DNA of 64,000 bases from an uncultured Lachnospiraceae bacterium (GTDB taxonomy: Bacteria; Bacillota; Clostridia; Lachnospirales; Lachnospiraceae), in contig CAJUFN010000004.1 of the NCBI GenBank assembly GCA_910585545.1, forward strand, positions 136,740 to 200,739. Direction: 5' to 3'. Positions within the stretch are counted from its first letter, which is position 1. Each line of letters begins with the position of its first letter. This document shows, piece by piece, positions 10,202 through 19,454 of the stretch. Below the pieces are notes generated by a model. It saw only the letters and a program-made list of their open reading frames with translations, did not search any database and was not told the DNA's origin. The position numbers and the translations under genes are program-made.

Positions 10202-10238
10202 AAATACCGCGGAGCATTTCCATGCCCCACGGTATTTT
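10202..10238 (-). terminator. Terminator after the second GH101 gene
   Basis: The arms AAATACCGtGGgGCAT and ATGCtCCgCGGTATTT pair over a GGAA loop, with TTTTT following on the minus strand. It is 20 bp downstream of the stop codon. Confidence 0.85.
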
Positions 10239-10258
10239 ATCACTATTAGATTATTACA

Positions 10259-13200
10259 TTATCTCTTTTTCATTTTACGGATTGCAACTACAAGGATTGC
10301 TCCTGCTGCCAAAAGCATTACAACTACTATTGCAATTACCGGAGCTTTGTCACCTGTTTTCACATTGTTCTTTGTATTTGTGCTGCCTGTAGATGCTTTC
10401 TTGTCATCCGTCTTCTTATCTTTAGATGCAACTTTTTCATCCGATTTTGTATCATCATCTGCTGCACTAACACTGCCACTGTCCGCATTTGCTGCTTTGA
10501 TTGCATCTTCCAATGCCTTCACTGCTGCATCTACTTCTTTTTGATCTGCATTCTCATCTTCGAATACTGCCGCTGCTTTCGCGTATGCTGCTTTCACTGC
10601 TCCTGCAGTTTCTGCACTGTATACACTTAAGTCCATTGCCTCTACTTTTGCAAGCAAGCCTTGCAACTTATCTTTATTCGGTACTTCCCTTAATCCAAAG
10701 ATTGCTTTCAGAAGCACTTTATATGCAGCTTCAATATCATCCTGCACAACTTCATCACTCGCAAGAACTTCTCTTGCTCCTGCCAGAGCTGCCGTAAATT
10801 CTTCGGTAGATTCCGGTACATAATTTCCAATGTTTTCTTCATATTTAGAAGCGTCTCCAACAAGTTTTTCCAACTTGCTCTTGTCGATTGGATTTTCTAC
10901 CAGTGCATCCATTGCTGACTGCAATGCATCACGTGCCGCATCTATCTCTGCCTGAAGTGAATTTTCATCTGCAAGTACTGCCTGTGCGTCTTCTAACGCT
11001 TTGGCAAATGGCGCCCAGCTTTCTTTCGTATACATCTTTTCTACTTTACCTTCTGCATCACCTACGAGAACGGTTAGGCTTCCTGTATTTCCCGTAAAGT
11101 CTAATAAATGTACTTTCGAAAGCAGTGCATCGTATGCTGCGTCTACCTGTGCCTGTGTTGCTGCTGCGTTTTCATTCACTGCAACTGCATCTGCAAGTGC
11201 TCTTTCGAATAACGCTTTCACCTTTGGTACAAGGTATTGATAGCTTTCTGCATTCTTTGCGCTTTGTGCATATTCAATGAGATCTGCGAGGTCTGTTTTA
11301 TCCGCTTTTGATGTTTTTCCTGCATCAATTGCACCTGTAAGATTTACCAGTGCAAGTTTCACATCATAGTTGGTTGCCTCTTCATCTGCAAGAACTGCTT
11401 CTGCAATTGCAAGTTTTTCTGTGAATGCTTCCCATGTTCCTTCTGCAAAATCTGCTTCCGTGTACTGTCTTGCACTCGTCACGATTGCCTCAAGTCCGCT
11501 CTTATCTACCGGCACTTCTTCAATTACCGCTTCTTCTTCACTTGTAACACGGATTTCCGCTGCCGTTGCCCACCAGTTATCAGAAAGTGCGCTCTTTCCG
11601 ACAAGACGAACATTCTTCACATTCTCAATCGGCTCAAATGTTACTTTCTTCCAAAGCGTGTCGTATGCCCATGTTCCTTCTGCTACCTTCTGGTACTCAC
11701 TGCTGCCTGCTGTTTTTACCTGAATCTCATATTCTGAGATACCCTGACGATTGTATCCGCCGTAAGCAATCATTGCCGGAAGATAACGGAAACCATCAAC
11801 GGTATGTGCTTCTGCAAATTCAAGATCGATCCATCCACCTACGCTTGCCCAGTCTGACCAGTTATCATATGATGTTACCCATGCTGTGCTGACATCACCA
11901 TCGATTGCAAATTCTTTCGGTCCTGCACCCTCACCGAATGTTTTATTAAGTTCTTCAAGTCCTGCGGTTACCGTTACATTATCTAATGGAATATCGTATA
12001 CTGCACTGGCTGCCGGGTCTGTATTAATGGAATTCATATATTCAATAGTTGCTCTTAAATGATAGTATGCATTTTCCATATCCGCCTCTGTAGCTCCATC
12101 TTTATGAAGTGCTACTTTCGCATCATCTAATGCTTCCTGCAAATACTTCCAATCTTCTAATACATAATCCACTCTGTTATATGCTGCTTCTGCTTCTGCA
12201 ATCAGCGCTTCCAAAGCTTCCCCGGATATTTCCTCTTCTACTTTTTCAATTACAAGATTGTCAAGAACAAAATCTTTGTAACCGCCAAAGTTAGCTACAT
12301 TTCCGTTTAAGTCTTTGACATCCGCAACACCGCCTCCGGAATAGATACCGAACCATGTGTTGCCGGAAAGGTCACCGATCAGTGTAAATTCTTTACGGGC
12401 AGTCTCCCCTCTTGCAATTGCTAATGGCTGCAGTTCGATTTCTTTCGTGCCATACTCTCCGCTTCCAATTGCCAATGAATATGTCTCATCCCATCCTGCC
12501 TGATAATCAAAACTTACTTTGTACTCTACACCTGGCTCAAAACGGAAGTTCTGCGGGATCGTCTGGTACGCAAGTGTGTTGCGTGTGGAAATTCTTTCAT
12601 TTTTATTGTCATCATAGTATGTATATCCACAAAGACCATTGATCTTCACAGACCATGTACCTTCGATAACATCATCCATCTTCTTAACATCCCATCCTGC
12701 TTGTGTATATGGTTCATGCAATTCGGATAAATGAATACGGTTATCTTCTACGCCTTCGATACCGCTTACTACGAATGGATAAAGTCCCTGTACATTTGAT
12801 TCGAAATCCTGCTCGAATCTTACGATCTTACCATCTTCATCATAGATGATGTTCTGTGAATCATTCTCTACGATACGAACATCGTCAAAGTAGGTATCTC
12901 CTTCGCCTGCTTCTTTTGCAAGTGTCAGTGTTACCTCTCCATCCTCCGGTGCGGTAAAGAATACATACATGTTCTGGAAATAACTGCTTCCGTCTACGGT
13001 GGCACTTGAATTACTGTGTGTATAAGCTTTTACATAGTTCTTCGCGATAGAACGAGCTGTGTAGTTAGATGCTAATACGTCGTCTCCACACTTGATCGTC
13101 ATAGATGCCTTCGAATCACTTCTGTTATCTACACCAACAAGTACTGCATACTGTTTTCCGGCTTCTAAGTCTGTAAGTTTCTGAGTCATGGAAATTTCAC

Positions 13201-16200
13201 CGGACAATTTCATCATCGGATTGCTGTACTGACTCTTAGCGATCGCAGCATCTCCCAAACCTTCTTTGGTCCAAGCATCGAAGTTACCGCTGTTAAAGCC
13301 TGCGTCTACGATGTGCATTCCTTCGCTCCATGTAATATCCAGGTTTCCTTTTTCTCCTTTGAATACTACATATGGAATCTCGGATTCTGCTGTCAATCTG
13401 ATTTTTCCGTCTACGACTTCTACCGTCTTTTCTTCTGTCTTACCAAGGTCTGTCAATTTATAGACAACAACATTTTGAAGTCCTGCCCATGAGTCTGGCA
13501 ATTCCCATTCTGTTGTTCCTCCCTGGGTATTCCAGTGGTACAGTTTTTCATCATCAGAAGCTACTTTTTCCCCTGTGTTGACATCCCAGATCCATGGCAG
13601 CAGATAACTTTCTGTTCCTTTGTTTCTTCCCTGCTGAATGTCGGAATTACTTCTGTCACCTACGGATGGCGCACCCTGAGCGATCACTTTGCCGTTCAAT
13701 GTCATCGTTCTGTTTCTGTATCCTGCCGAATTCGGGTCATTGGATTCTCTTTCGATGAATAAGGTATCGCCGTCTTCGTCTCTTAATGTGATCTCCATCT
13801 CTGGTACCCAGTTGGATGCTGAGCCTGCCTGTACCGGTTCTCCGTCCACCCATTTGATTACTTCGTAATGCTGGATGAACTTTGTTGTCAAATCATGTGT
13901 ATAAAGGTTGGTCATATATGTGTCGTAATCATTACGTCCCTGCCATCCTTCGAAGTCCTTCATGTTATATCCGCCAAGAAGAGGCATCATAGCTGCTCCG
14001 CCATAGCTTGGGAAATCACCTACCCAGGAATCCTTCTGATGATTACGTAAGAAACGCATTACTTCACTATTTTCTCCCTGAGAGTTATAACCTCCGTATG
14101 TAAGGTCACATGCCCAATGCTGGAAGGTAGAATCATACTCGTTTGCTACGCCCCATTCGTTAGACATACGCCAGCCATTATCGTTGATCTCCTTGGATAA
14201 CTTACGTGTCTGCCAGGAGTCATCATTGGAACTTCCCGTGTTATTTCCCCAGATATCTACATATACGAAATCAAGGTTCTGTCCCACTAATTCTTCCAAT
14301 GCATCAAAACGAGCTTCTCTTTCTCCTGTTGCCAGGTCATAGATACTGTCAAGTCCGATACCCTGGTCGATCCAGTTCCAGCCATAGCGAAGACTTCCGT
14401 CTGAATTACGGCGTACATTATCCTCTTTAAATGCTTTTGCTTCCGGATACATCTCGCCTGCATTTACATGGATACCAAATCTTGCTCCATACTGCGCACC
14501 TTTCGTCATCAAGACATTCATTTCATCTGCTCCACCGATTCTCTTTCCGATGTCTGCATAATCCGGATGTGCAGAGTCATGTCCCTCATTTGCATATCCT
14601 TTCAGCAATACAGACTGTCCCAGTCCGTCTGTGTGCATTGCTACACGTTTTACATTGTCAAGCGCTGTAAGGAATGGGTTCTGAGCCTGTCCTCCAAAGT
14701 TCATGGAGATACGATACGCAACGAGCTCCGGAACTTCTTCGCTCTTGAATGGATCATTCATAATGCTGCGGTATGCAACTGCACCGTCCTGCCAGTCAAT
14801 CTGTTCGTCATCATTCATATCGTCTGCAATGATGATCTTTGTCTGCGGCATCGCTGTTTCCTCTACCATATAGCGTCTTCCCCGGGAATCCGTGACTACT
14901 CTGTGATAATACCATTTACAGCTCGAAAGTCCTACGGATTTTCCGTCCTCGGTATTCTGTGTCGTCGCCATAACTCTTGTATTGTAGGAACCACCGGATG
15001 CTACGGCATATACCACACGTCCCTCATTCTCAGAGTTGCTCCAAAGTCCTGCACTCAGTTCGTCATTCGAAACAAATGCATACATATAATCCTTGTTTAA
15101 ATTAGTATTGTTCTGGATCTGCACATATTCGTCACCACTGATCCTTGTGTTGCCTGACATTGCCGCACCTTTTAAGTTGGCATTGCCCTGTGTACTGTTA
15201 ACCGATACCAGACTGTGATTCGGGATCTCGATCGTCTGGATCGGATATCCATCCACGCTGTCCTCTAAATTATTTTCGATCTTTGTGATATTGAACGCCA
15301 GTGTGTTTGCTTCTGCAACTAATTCAGCAGTAATCACTGCATCAATGTTATTCCCTTTTACGTTCATCACGTATTGCGCTCTGTTTCCGTCAAATGTAAC
15401 TTCTACATCATCTTCGGAAAGCTCTACTGCTGTTCCGTTGATTTTGACTGTCTTGATCGCTGCTTCCTGTCCTAAGAATGTCTTTCCTGCCAGGTCGCCT
15501 TTCATCTTATATTTTACGACGCTTGGGAAGTTCTTTGCTACATATACATCCATCGCCTCTGTGGAAAGTACTTCCGTCTCAACTGCCCCTGGTTCTTCTG
15601 GTTCTACAGGGTCTATCGGGTCTGGATCGGTACTCTCAGCTTGTCCTGTATAATGTATATCTTTTAGTAAAACATCCGTGCCGGTTCCATTATACGTTCC
15701 GCCTTTGATCGCGATCTGATTTCCCAAAGTTTCTGCAATTCCTGCAAAATCTTCATTTTCAAATACTACTTCCCCATTTAATGAGAATGTCATCTTATGG
15801 TCTGCGGTCCACTCAATACGCACGTCATACTCCGTTCCCTGCGCCGGAACTGCTGCTCTGTCGCCCGAATACCAGTCTCCATCCCCATTCGTATACTTCT
15901 GCCAGAACCATCCGCCATTGTCATATCCAACAAACATACCATTCTGGTCTGTGTTATACCCAAGGTATACACCGAATCTGTCACTGTCACTGATTCCGGT
16001 ATTGGCGTTATTCGTCTTCATCTTAAAAGAAAAATATCCGTCCGCATTAAAATCAAATGTATTTGGATTGACAAGCATTGCCGGATTTGTTCCCGGATTG
16101 TTTCTGCTGCCCTCATCCGATGCTTTGAAATGCAGCCACCCATCTTCTACTGCAAACGTGTCTCCATCCGCCTTATTGTCCTGTGTCCATGCATCTTTAA

Positions 16201-16339
16201 CTCCGTCCTCTAATTTTCGGGCTGCTGCTTCTTCCGCTTTTACCAGGGATGCCTCAAAAACATTCACTGGTGTCGCTGTCACTACCATCGCAGCTGCCAT
16301 GGCTACGCTAAGCCATTTCACCAATTTCTTTTTCTTCAT
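10259..16339 (-). CDS. GH101 endo-alpha-N-acetylgalactosaminidase, full length, wall-anchored
   Basis: A 2026-residue exported enzyme that should cleave core 1 disaccharide from Ser/Thr of mucins. Order: signal peptide (1-36), laminin-G/DUF1080-like sandwich (about 40-230), GH101 sandwich (about 250-550), catalytic barrel with nucleophile D695 (YVDIWGNN) and acid/base E728 (SNEWGVANEYD), a galactose-binding-like domain (about 1055-1200), a second carbohydrate-binding-like domain, a CBM32/F5/8C domain (about 1490-1620), four or five FIVAR repeats, and the anchor NNVKTGDKAPVIAIVVV followed by RKMKKR. All landmarks of an active enzyme are present. The start has GGAGG 6 bp upstream. It is paralogous to the truncated gene at 1-2562 but lacks its Ig-like insert; the pair probably arose by tandem duplication around the GH20 gene (inference). 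Confidence 0.95.
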   Translation of the reverse strand: MKKKKLVKWLSVAMAAAMVVTATPVNVFEASLVKAEEAAARKLEDGVKDAWTQDNKADGDTFAVEDGWLHFKASDEGSRNNPGTNPAMLVNPNTFDFNADGYFSFKMKTNNANTGISDSDRFGVYLGYNTDQNGMFVGYDNGGWFWQKYTNGDGDWYSGDRAAVPAQGTEYDVRIEWTADHKMTFSLNGEVVFENEDFAGIAETLGNQIAIKGGTYNGTGTDVLLKDIHYTGQAESTDPDPIDPVEPEEPGAVETEVLSTEAMDVYVAKNFPSVVKYKMKGDLAGKTFLGQEAAIKTVKINGTAVELSEDDVEVTFDGNRAQYVMNVKGNNIDAVITAELVAEANTLAFNITKIENNLEDSVDGYPIQTIEIPNHSLVSVNSTQGNANLKGAAMSGNTRISGDEYVQIQNNTNLNKDYMYAFVSNDELSAGLWSNSENEGRVVYAVASGGSYNTRVMATTQNTEDGKSVGLSSCKWYYHRVVTDSRGRRYMVEETAMPQTKIIIADDMNDDEQIDWQDGAVAYRSIMNDPFKSEEVPELVAYRISMNFGGQAQNPFLTALDNVKRVAMHTDGLGQSVLLKGYANEGHDSAHPDYADIGKRIGGADEMNVLMTKGAQYGARFGIHVNAGEMYPEAKAFKEDNVRRNSDGSLRYGWNWIDQGIGLDSIYDLATGEREARFDALEELVGQNLDFVYVDIWGNNTGSSNDDSWQTRKLSKEINDNGWRMSNEWGVANEYDSTFQHWACDLTYGGYNSQGENSEVMRFLRNHQKDSWVGDFPSYGGAAMMPLLGGYNMKDFEGWQGRNDYDTYMTNLYTHDLTTKFIQHYEVIKWVDGEPVQAGSASNWVPEMEITLRDEDGDTLFIERESNDPNSAGYRNRTMTLNGKVIAQGAPSVGDRSNSDIQQGRNKGTESYLLPWIWDVNTGEKVASDDEKLYHWNTQGGTTEWELPDSWAGLQNVVVYKLTDLGKTEEKTVEVVDGKIRLTAESEIPYVVFKGEKGNLDITWSEGMHIVDAGFNSGNFDAWTKEGLGDAAIAKSQYSNPMMKLSGEISMTQKLTDLEAGKQYAVLVGVDNRSDSKASMTIKCGDDVLASNYTARSIAKNYVKAYTHSNSSATVDGSSYFQNMYVFFTAPEDGEVTLTLAKEAGEGDTYFDDVRIVENDSQNIIYDEDGKIVRFEQDFESNVQGLYPFVVSGIEGVEDNRIHLSELHEPYTQAGWDVKKMDDVIEGTWSVKINGLCGYTYYDDNKNERISTRNTLAYQTIPQNFRFEPGVEYKVSFDYQAGWDETYSLAIGSGEYGTKEIELQPLAIARGETARKEFTLIGDLSGNTWFGIYSGGGVADVKDLNGNVANFGGYKDFVLDNLVIEKVEEEISGEALEALIAEAEAAYNRVDYVLEDWKYLQEALDDAKVALHKDGATEADMENAYYHLRATIEYMNSINTDPAASAVYDIPLDNVTVTAGLEELNKTFGEGAGPKEFAIDGDVSTAWVTSYDNWSDWASVGGWIDLEFAEAHTVDGFRYLPAMIAYGGYNRQGISEYEIQVKTAGSSEYQKVAEGTWAYDTLWKKVTFEPIENVKNVRLVGKSALSDNWWATAAEIRVTSEEEAVIEEVPVDKSGLEAIVTSARQYTEADFAEGTWEAFTEKLAIAEAVLADEEATNYDVKLALVNLTGAIDAGKTSKADKTDLADLIEYAQSAKNAESYQYLVPKVKALFERALADAVAVNENAAATQAQVDAAYDALLSKVHLLDFTGNTGSLTVLVGDAEGKVEKMYTKESWAPFAKALEDAQAVLADENSLQAEIDAARDALQSAMDALVENPIDKSKLEKLVGDASKYEENIGNYVPESTEEFTAALAGAREVLASDEVVQDDIEAAYKVLLKAIFGLREVPNKDKLQGLLAKVEAMDLSVYSAETAGAVKAAYAKAAAVFEDENADQKEVDAAVKALEDAIKAANADSGSVSAADDDTKSDEKVASKDKKTDDKKASTGSTNTKNNVKTGDKAPVIAIVVVMLLAAGAILVVAIRKMKKR

Positions 16340-16425
16340 ATCGTTCCTCCTTTGGCCTTAATAAGTTGTTGGGCTTTCTAATGCACATTTTCCCTCCCTC
16401 CATAAAACCCCCCATATTAATTTCT

Positions 16426-16454
16426 ATTATACGCAACCTCCAACATTTTGTCTT
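16426..16454 (-). promoter_or_regulatory. Promoter of the second GH101 gene
   Basis: AAGACA-17 bp-TATAAT on the minus strand, about 87 bp upstream of the start. The 5' leader is long and contains two GGAGGG/GGGGGG runs besides the true RBS. Confidence 0.6.
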
Positions 16455-16546
16455 TATACTTTTTCCGTTTTTTTGTGTCTTTTTGCCCCTTTTTTATATA
16501 TAACAAATTATTTTTTGACACTATGCACAAAAATCTCGTAGAAACA

Positions 16547-16694
16547 AAGAATGTGCTTCGCACATTCTTGCGCCTGCGGCGGTCGCATACGACAACTTCA
16601 TTGTACGACGCAGTGCGTATCCTCCCGGAGGGTTTTGTCTTATAGAAAAAGCTTTCACGCTTTAGCGTGACAAGGTGTTTCCTATAAGACAAAA
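16547..16694. repeat. Dense palindromic intergenic element (possible dispersed repeat)
   Basis: About 150 bp with no credible gene but stacked inverted repeats: a 10-bp-arm hairpin (AAGAATGTGC, 16547-16569), a GC-rich middle with further pairing (16570-16630), CCTCCCGGAGG, and a nested structure whose outer 13-bp arms TTTTGTCTTATAG (16633-16645) and its complement (16682-16694) enclose TCACGC-TTTA-GCGTGA. It is more GC-rich than its surroundings. The form resembles short repetitive elements of Lachnospiraceae intergenic DNA; other copies are not in this window, so the repeat status is inference. Confidence 0.5.
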
Positions 16695-16734
16695 AATAGA
16701 TGATATTCCCCTAAAGGAATATCATCTATTTTTA
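16691..16734 (-). terminator. Strong terminator after the CAP-domain gene, probably bidirectional
   Basis: A perfect 16-bp stem AAATAGATGATATTCC with a 6-nt loop, flanked by A/T runs on both sides. It lies 14 bp after the stop codon of the 16748-19324 gene. Confidence 0.9.
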
Positions 16735-16747
16735 TTACGCTTACATC

Positions 16748-19324
16748 TTACCTTTGAATCTCTCTTTTTCTCTTGGCTGCATATCTACCGCTTCCAAGTA
16801 CAAGCATACTTCCTGCTAACATCAGCCAAATTACAAGAGCGTCATTATCACCAGTCTTTGGTGTACCGTTTGTCTTATTGCCTTGTGGCTTTGATGTATT
16901 CCCAGGTTTTGTGGTTGTACCAGGTTTCTCAGGCACTACCGGTTCTTTTATCTTGGCAATAGCTTCTTTTTCAACCTCTCCACAAGTTTCACAAACTCTC
17001 TGACGTTCACCTTCCTGTGTCTTCGTTGCCTCTTTGGTCACTTTCCACTCACCATATGCATGTGCAGCTTTCGGAATCTTCTCCGTTCTTTCTTCATCAC
17101 ATCTTGCACATGTGATAATCTTCTCGCCTTCTTCGCTGCAAGTTGCTTCCTTCGTAATCTCTTCGGATTCATCATGGCCAAGCGGCAATATCTGTACTGG
17201 CAGTTTCACATCGCAATTCGGATTTGTACAAGCAACTTCTTTTGTTCCTTCTTCGGTACAAGTCGCTTCTTCTATTACTGTTTCCTGTCCATTGAAGTCA
17301 TGTACATGTGTCTCAGATTCTTTCTGGATACTGCCCTTTTCTTCCTCATCACAACGATTACAGGTTCTTATCTTCTCGCCTTCTTCATCCCATGTAGCTT
17401 CTTTGACTACAGACCAATCAGACCACTCATGTCCAAGCATTGCTATAGTTTCTTCGCCAAGCTTCTCATTGCAACGTTCACAAATAATCTCTTTCTTGCC
17501 TTCTGCAGTACATTCCGGCTCCGTGATCACTTCTTTTGTCTTATGTCCTAATGCTGCTATCGCTTCTTGGCGTTCTGCTTTACATACGTTACAAGTATAG
17601 AGCTTAATTCCTTCTTCCGTACATCCGGCTTCTTTTGTCACCTTGCCTGCGTCCCAGGTATGTGGAATTTTATCTAATGTTTTCGTCTCTAACGTTTCGT
17701 TACATGCGTTACATTTACGTACTGCCAATCCTGTTTTGGTACAGCTTGGCTCTTCTTTCGTTGTCCATGTACCCTTGTCATGACCCTTTGCTTCTATTAC
17801 TCTTACCAGTTTCTCATCACAATTTCGTTCATCACATGAAATCTCTCTTGTGCCTGTTTCCGTACATGTTGCTTCTTTCGTTACTACGCCTTCACCTTTA
17901 AAGCTATGTTCATGACTGGTTGACAAGCTTGGCAATTCATTCTTCTCTTTTACATGACATACACTACAAGTTCTCTCCTCTTCGCCTTTCGCATCCCATG
18001 TTGGCTGTATTGTAGTTCTCCAATCGCTCCATGTGTGCCCCTTCGCCGGAATCGTCTCTTTTTTCAGTTCTATACTGCAGCGACCGCAAGTAGTTACTTT
18101 TTCTCCTGCGTCTGTACATGTCGCATCTTTTTTCACCGTCGTCTTAGGCTCATGTCCAAGTGCTGCTATCTCCTGCGTCTCTTTTTCTCCGTTACATGTT
18201 ACACAGCTGCGTTCTTTCATACCTTTGGAAGTACAGGTTGCCGCTGTTACTACCTGCCACTCTCCCATGTTATGAGGTACCTTGTCAAGTGTCTTAACAG
18301 AAACTACCACTCCGCAATCATTACATGTAACCGTCTCGCTGCCTTCTGTTGTACAATTAGGTTCTACTCTACTTGTCGTCTGACTTGCTGCCGGGTGCTT
18401 ACATGCAAACCTTACTTCGATATCTTTATTCGCCGTCAGATTTCCAATGCGTGCTGTCAATCTATATGTACCACTTACGCCGTCTTTTTTCGGAACAATC
18501 TCATTCTCATCTGTCACTGTAAATGGTGCATCCTTTGGTATCGTTAGATTTGTCTCATCCAAAGATGCAGTAAAGACTACACCAAGCAGACGCTCTCCAC
18601 GCCCCACTTGTTCAAAGATTCCTAAATCAAACATTGCAGATTGATATTCCGGATCATTCACATCCAGAATGCTTTTTGATTCTGCAAATCTCATACTCAG
18701 CTTTTTCGGTTCCTCCGCTTCTTGCTGCAGGAAATCTGTATCCAGCCAATATGCTGCCGGATATTCGCCTGTAATTCCTGTAGGATCTGCCGGCGTATTA
18801 TTTTGCTCGTCTAAATCTTCTGCAAAAAACTGAGCCCAGTATTTTACGCCTTCATATTCAAAACATCCAATCCCAACATATGCCCATTGAGGATTTAAGA
18901 TATTTTCTCTATGTCCCATGGTAGAAGCCATCCAGCCTGCCATAACTGCAGTGGCATCATCATATCCAAAAGCAATATTTTCACTTATGCCTCCATATAT
19001 GGTAAGACCTGCTTCTTCCCATACTGTATTCCAAGGTGTTCCATCCGGACGCACATGATCAAAATTAGCAAGCTGTTCTACTGCTCTTTGAACTGCAAGA
19101 CCTTCCAGTTCGTCTATCATTTTAACCGGCTGTATTCCTTGTTTTGCTCTTTCCTGATTCACTTTTACTAACACTTCTCTGGCTTCATCTTGGTGAATCT
19201 CCCCAACCGTGATCACATAAGCCAGTGAAGATGCTGTTGCTGCCTGTGCCTGTCCCGGTAAGAGCCCTAACAGTAAAACAACAGAAAGCAGCAATGACAC
19301 TAGTTTCTTTCCCTTCCCTCTCAT
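16748..19324 (-). CDS. Exported CAP/SCP-domain protein with 12 Cys-containing repeats
   Basis: An 858-residue surface protein. A signal peptide ends at GQAQA; a CAP domain (PF00188 type; about 45-170) shows NxxR near its start, FDHVRPDGTPW and GHRENILNP. A linking domain (about 190-310) follows, then 12 repeats of roughly 45 residues with the pattern ATCTxxGxxxxxCxxC…GH, Zn-ribbon-like. Some repeats replace the first Cys (PTWDAKG, ATWDEEG, ATKTQEG). The C-terminus TPKTGDNDALVIWLMLAG plus KRKREIQR is the closest to LPxTG of the four anchors here. CAP proteins occur in secreted bacterial proteins of mostly unknown activity; the repeats may project it through the wall. RBS AGAAGGAGAAAG precedes the ATG. 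Confidence 0.88.
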   Translation of the reverse strand: MRGKGKKLVSLLLSVVLLLGLLPGQAQAATASSLAYVITVGEIHQDEAREVLVKVNQERAKQGIQPVKMIDELEGLAVQRAVEQLANFDHVRPDGTPWNTVWEEAGLTIYGGISENIAFGYDDATAVMAGWMASTMGHRENILNPQWAYVGIGCFEYEGVKYWAQFFAEDLDEQNNTPADPTGITGEYPAAYWLDTDFLQQEAEEPKKLSMRFAESKSILDVNDPEYQSAMFDLGIFEQVGRGERLLGVVFTASLDETNLTIPKDAPFTVTDENEIVPKKDGVSGTYRLTARIGNLTANKDIEVRFACKHPAASQTTSRVEPNCTTEGSETVTCNDCGVVVSVKTLDKVPHNMGEWQVVTAATCTSKGMKERSCVTCNGEKETQEIAALGHEPKTTVKKDATCTDAGEKVTTCGRCSIELKKETIPAKGHTWSDWRTTIQPTWDAKGEEERTCSVCHVKEKNELPSLSTSHEHSFKGEGVVTKEATCTETGTREISCDERNCDEKLVRVIEAKGHDKGTWTTKEEPSCTKTGLAVRKCNACNETLETKTLDKIPHTWDAGKVTKEAGCTEEGIKLYTCNVCKAERQEAIAALGHKTKEVITEPECTAEGKKEIICERCNEKLGEETIAMLGHEWSDWSVVKEATWDEEGEKIRTCNRCDEEEKGSIQKESETHVHDFNGQETVIEEATCTEEGTKEVACTNPNCDVKLPVQILPLGHDESEEITKEATCSEEGEKIITCARCDEERTEKIPKAAHAYGEWKVTKEATKTQEGERQRVCETCGEVEKEAIAKIKEPVVPEKPGTTTKPGNTSKPQGNKTNGTPKTGDNDALVIWLMLAGSMLVLGSGRYAAKRKREIQR

Positions 19325-19363
19325 AATCTTTCTCCTTCTTTGTAAGTAGTTTATAGTATTCTA

Positions 19364-19393
19364 AGTATACTCCTATATGGAAAGGTATGTCAA
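19364..19393 (-). promoter_or_regulatory. Promoter of the CAP-domain gene
   Basis: TTGACA-18 bp-TATACT on the minus strand, 40 bp before the ATG. Confidence 0.8.
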
Positions 19394-19454
19394 CAACAAG
19401 GGACAAATTGTCTTATAATATAAAAATCACCTAATAAATGCAAAATAATTAATA

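Noticed and set aside
16417..16692. A 91-residue minus-strand frame through the palindromic element
   Set aside because: It runs across the GH101 promoter and inverted repeats, is rich in Arg/Lys without family features, and its start sits in a hairpin arm.
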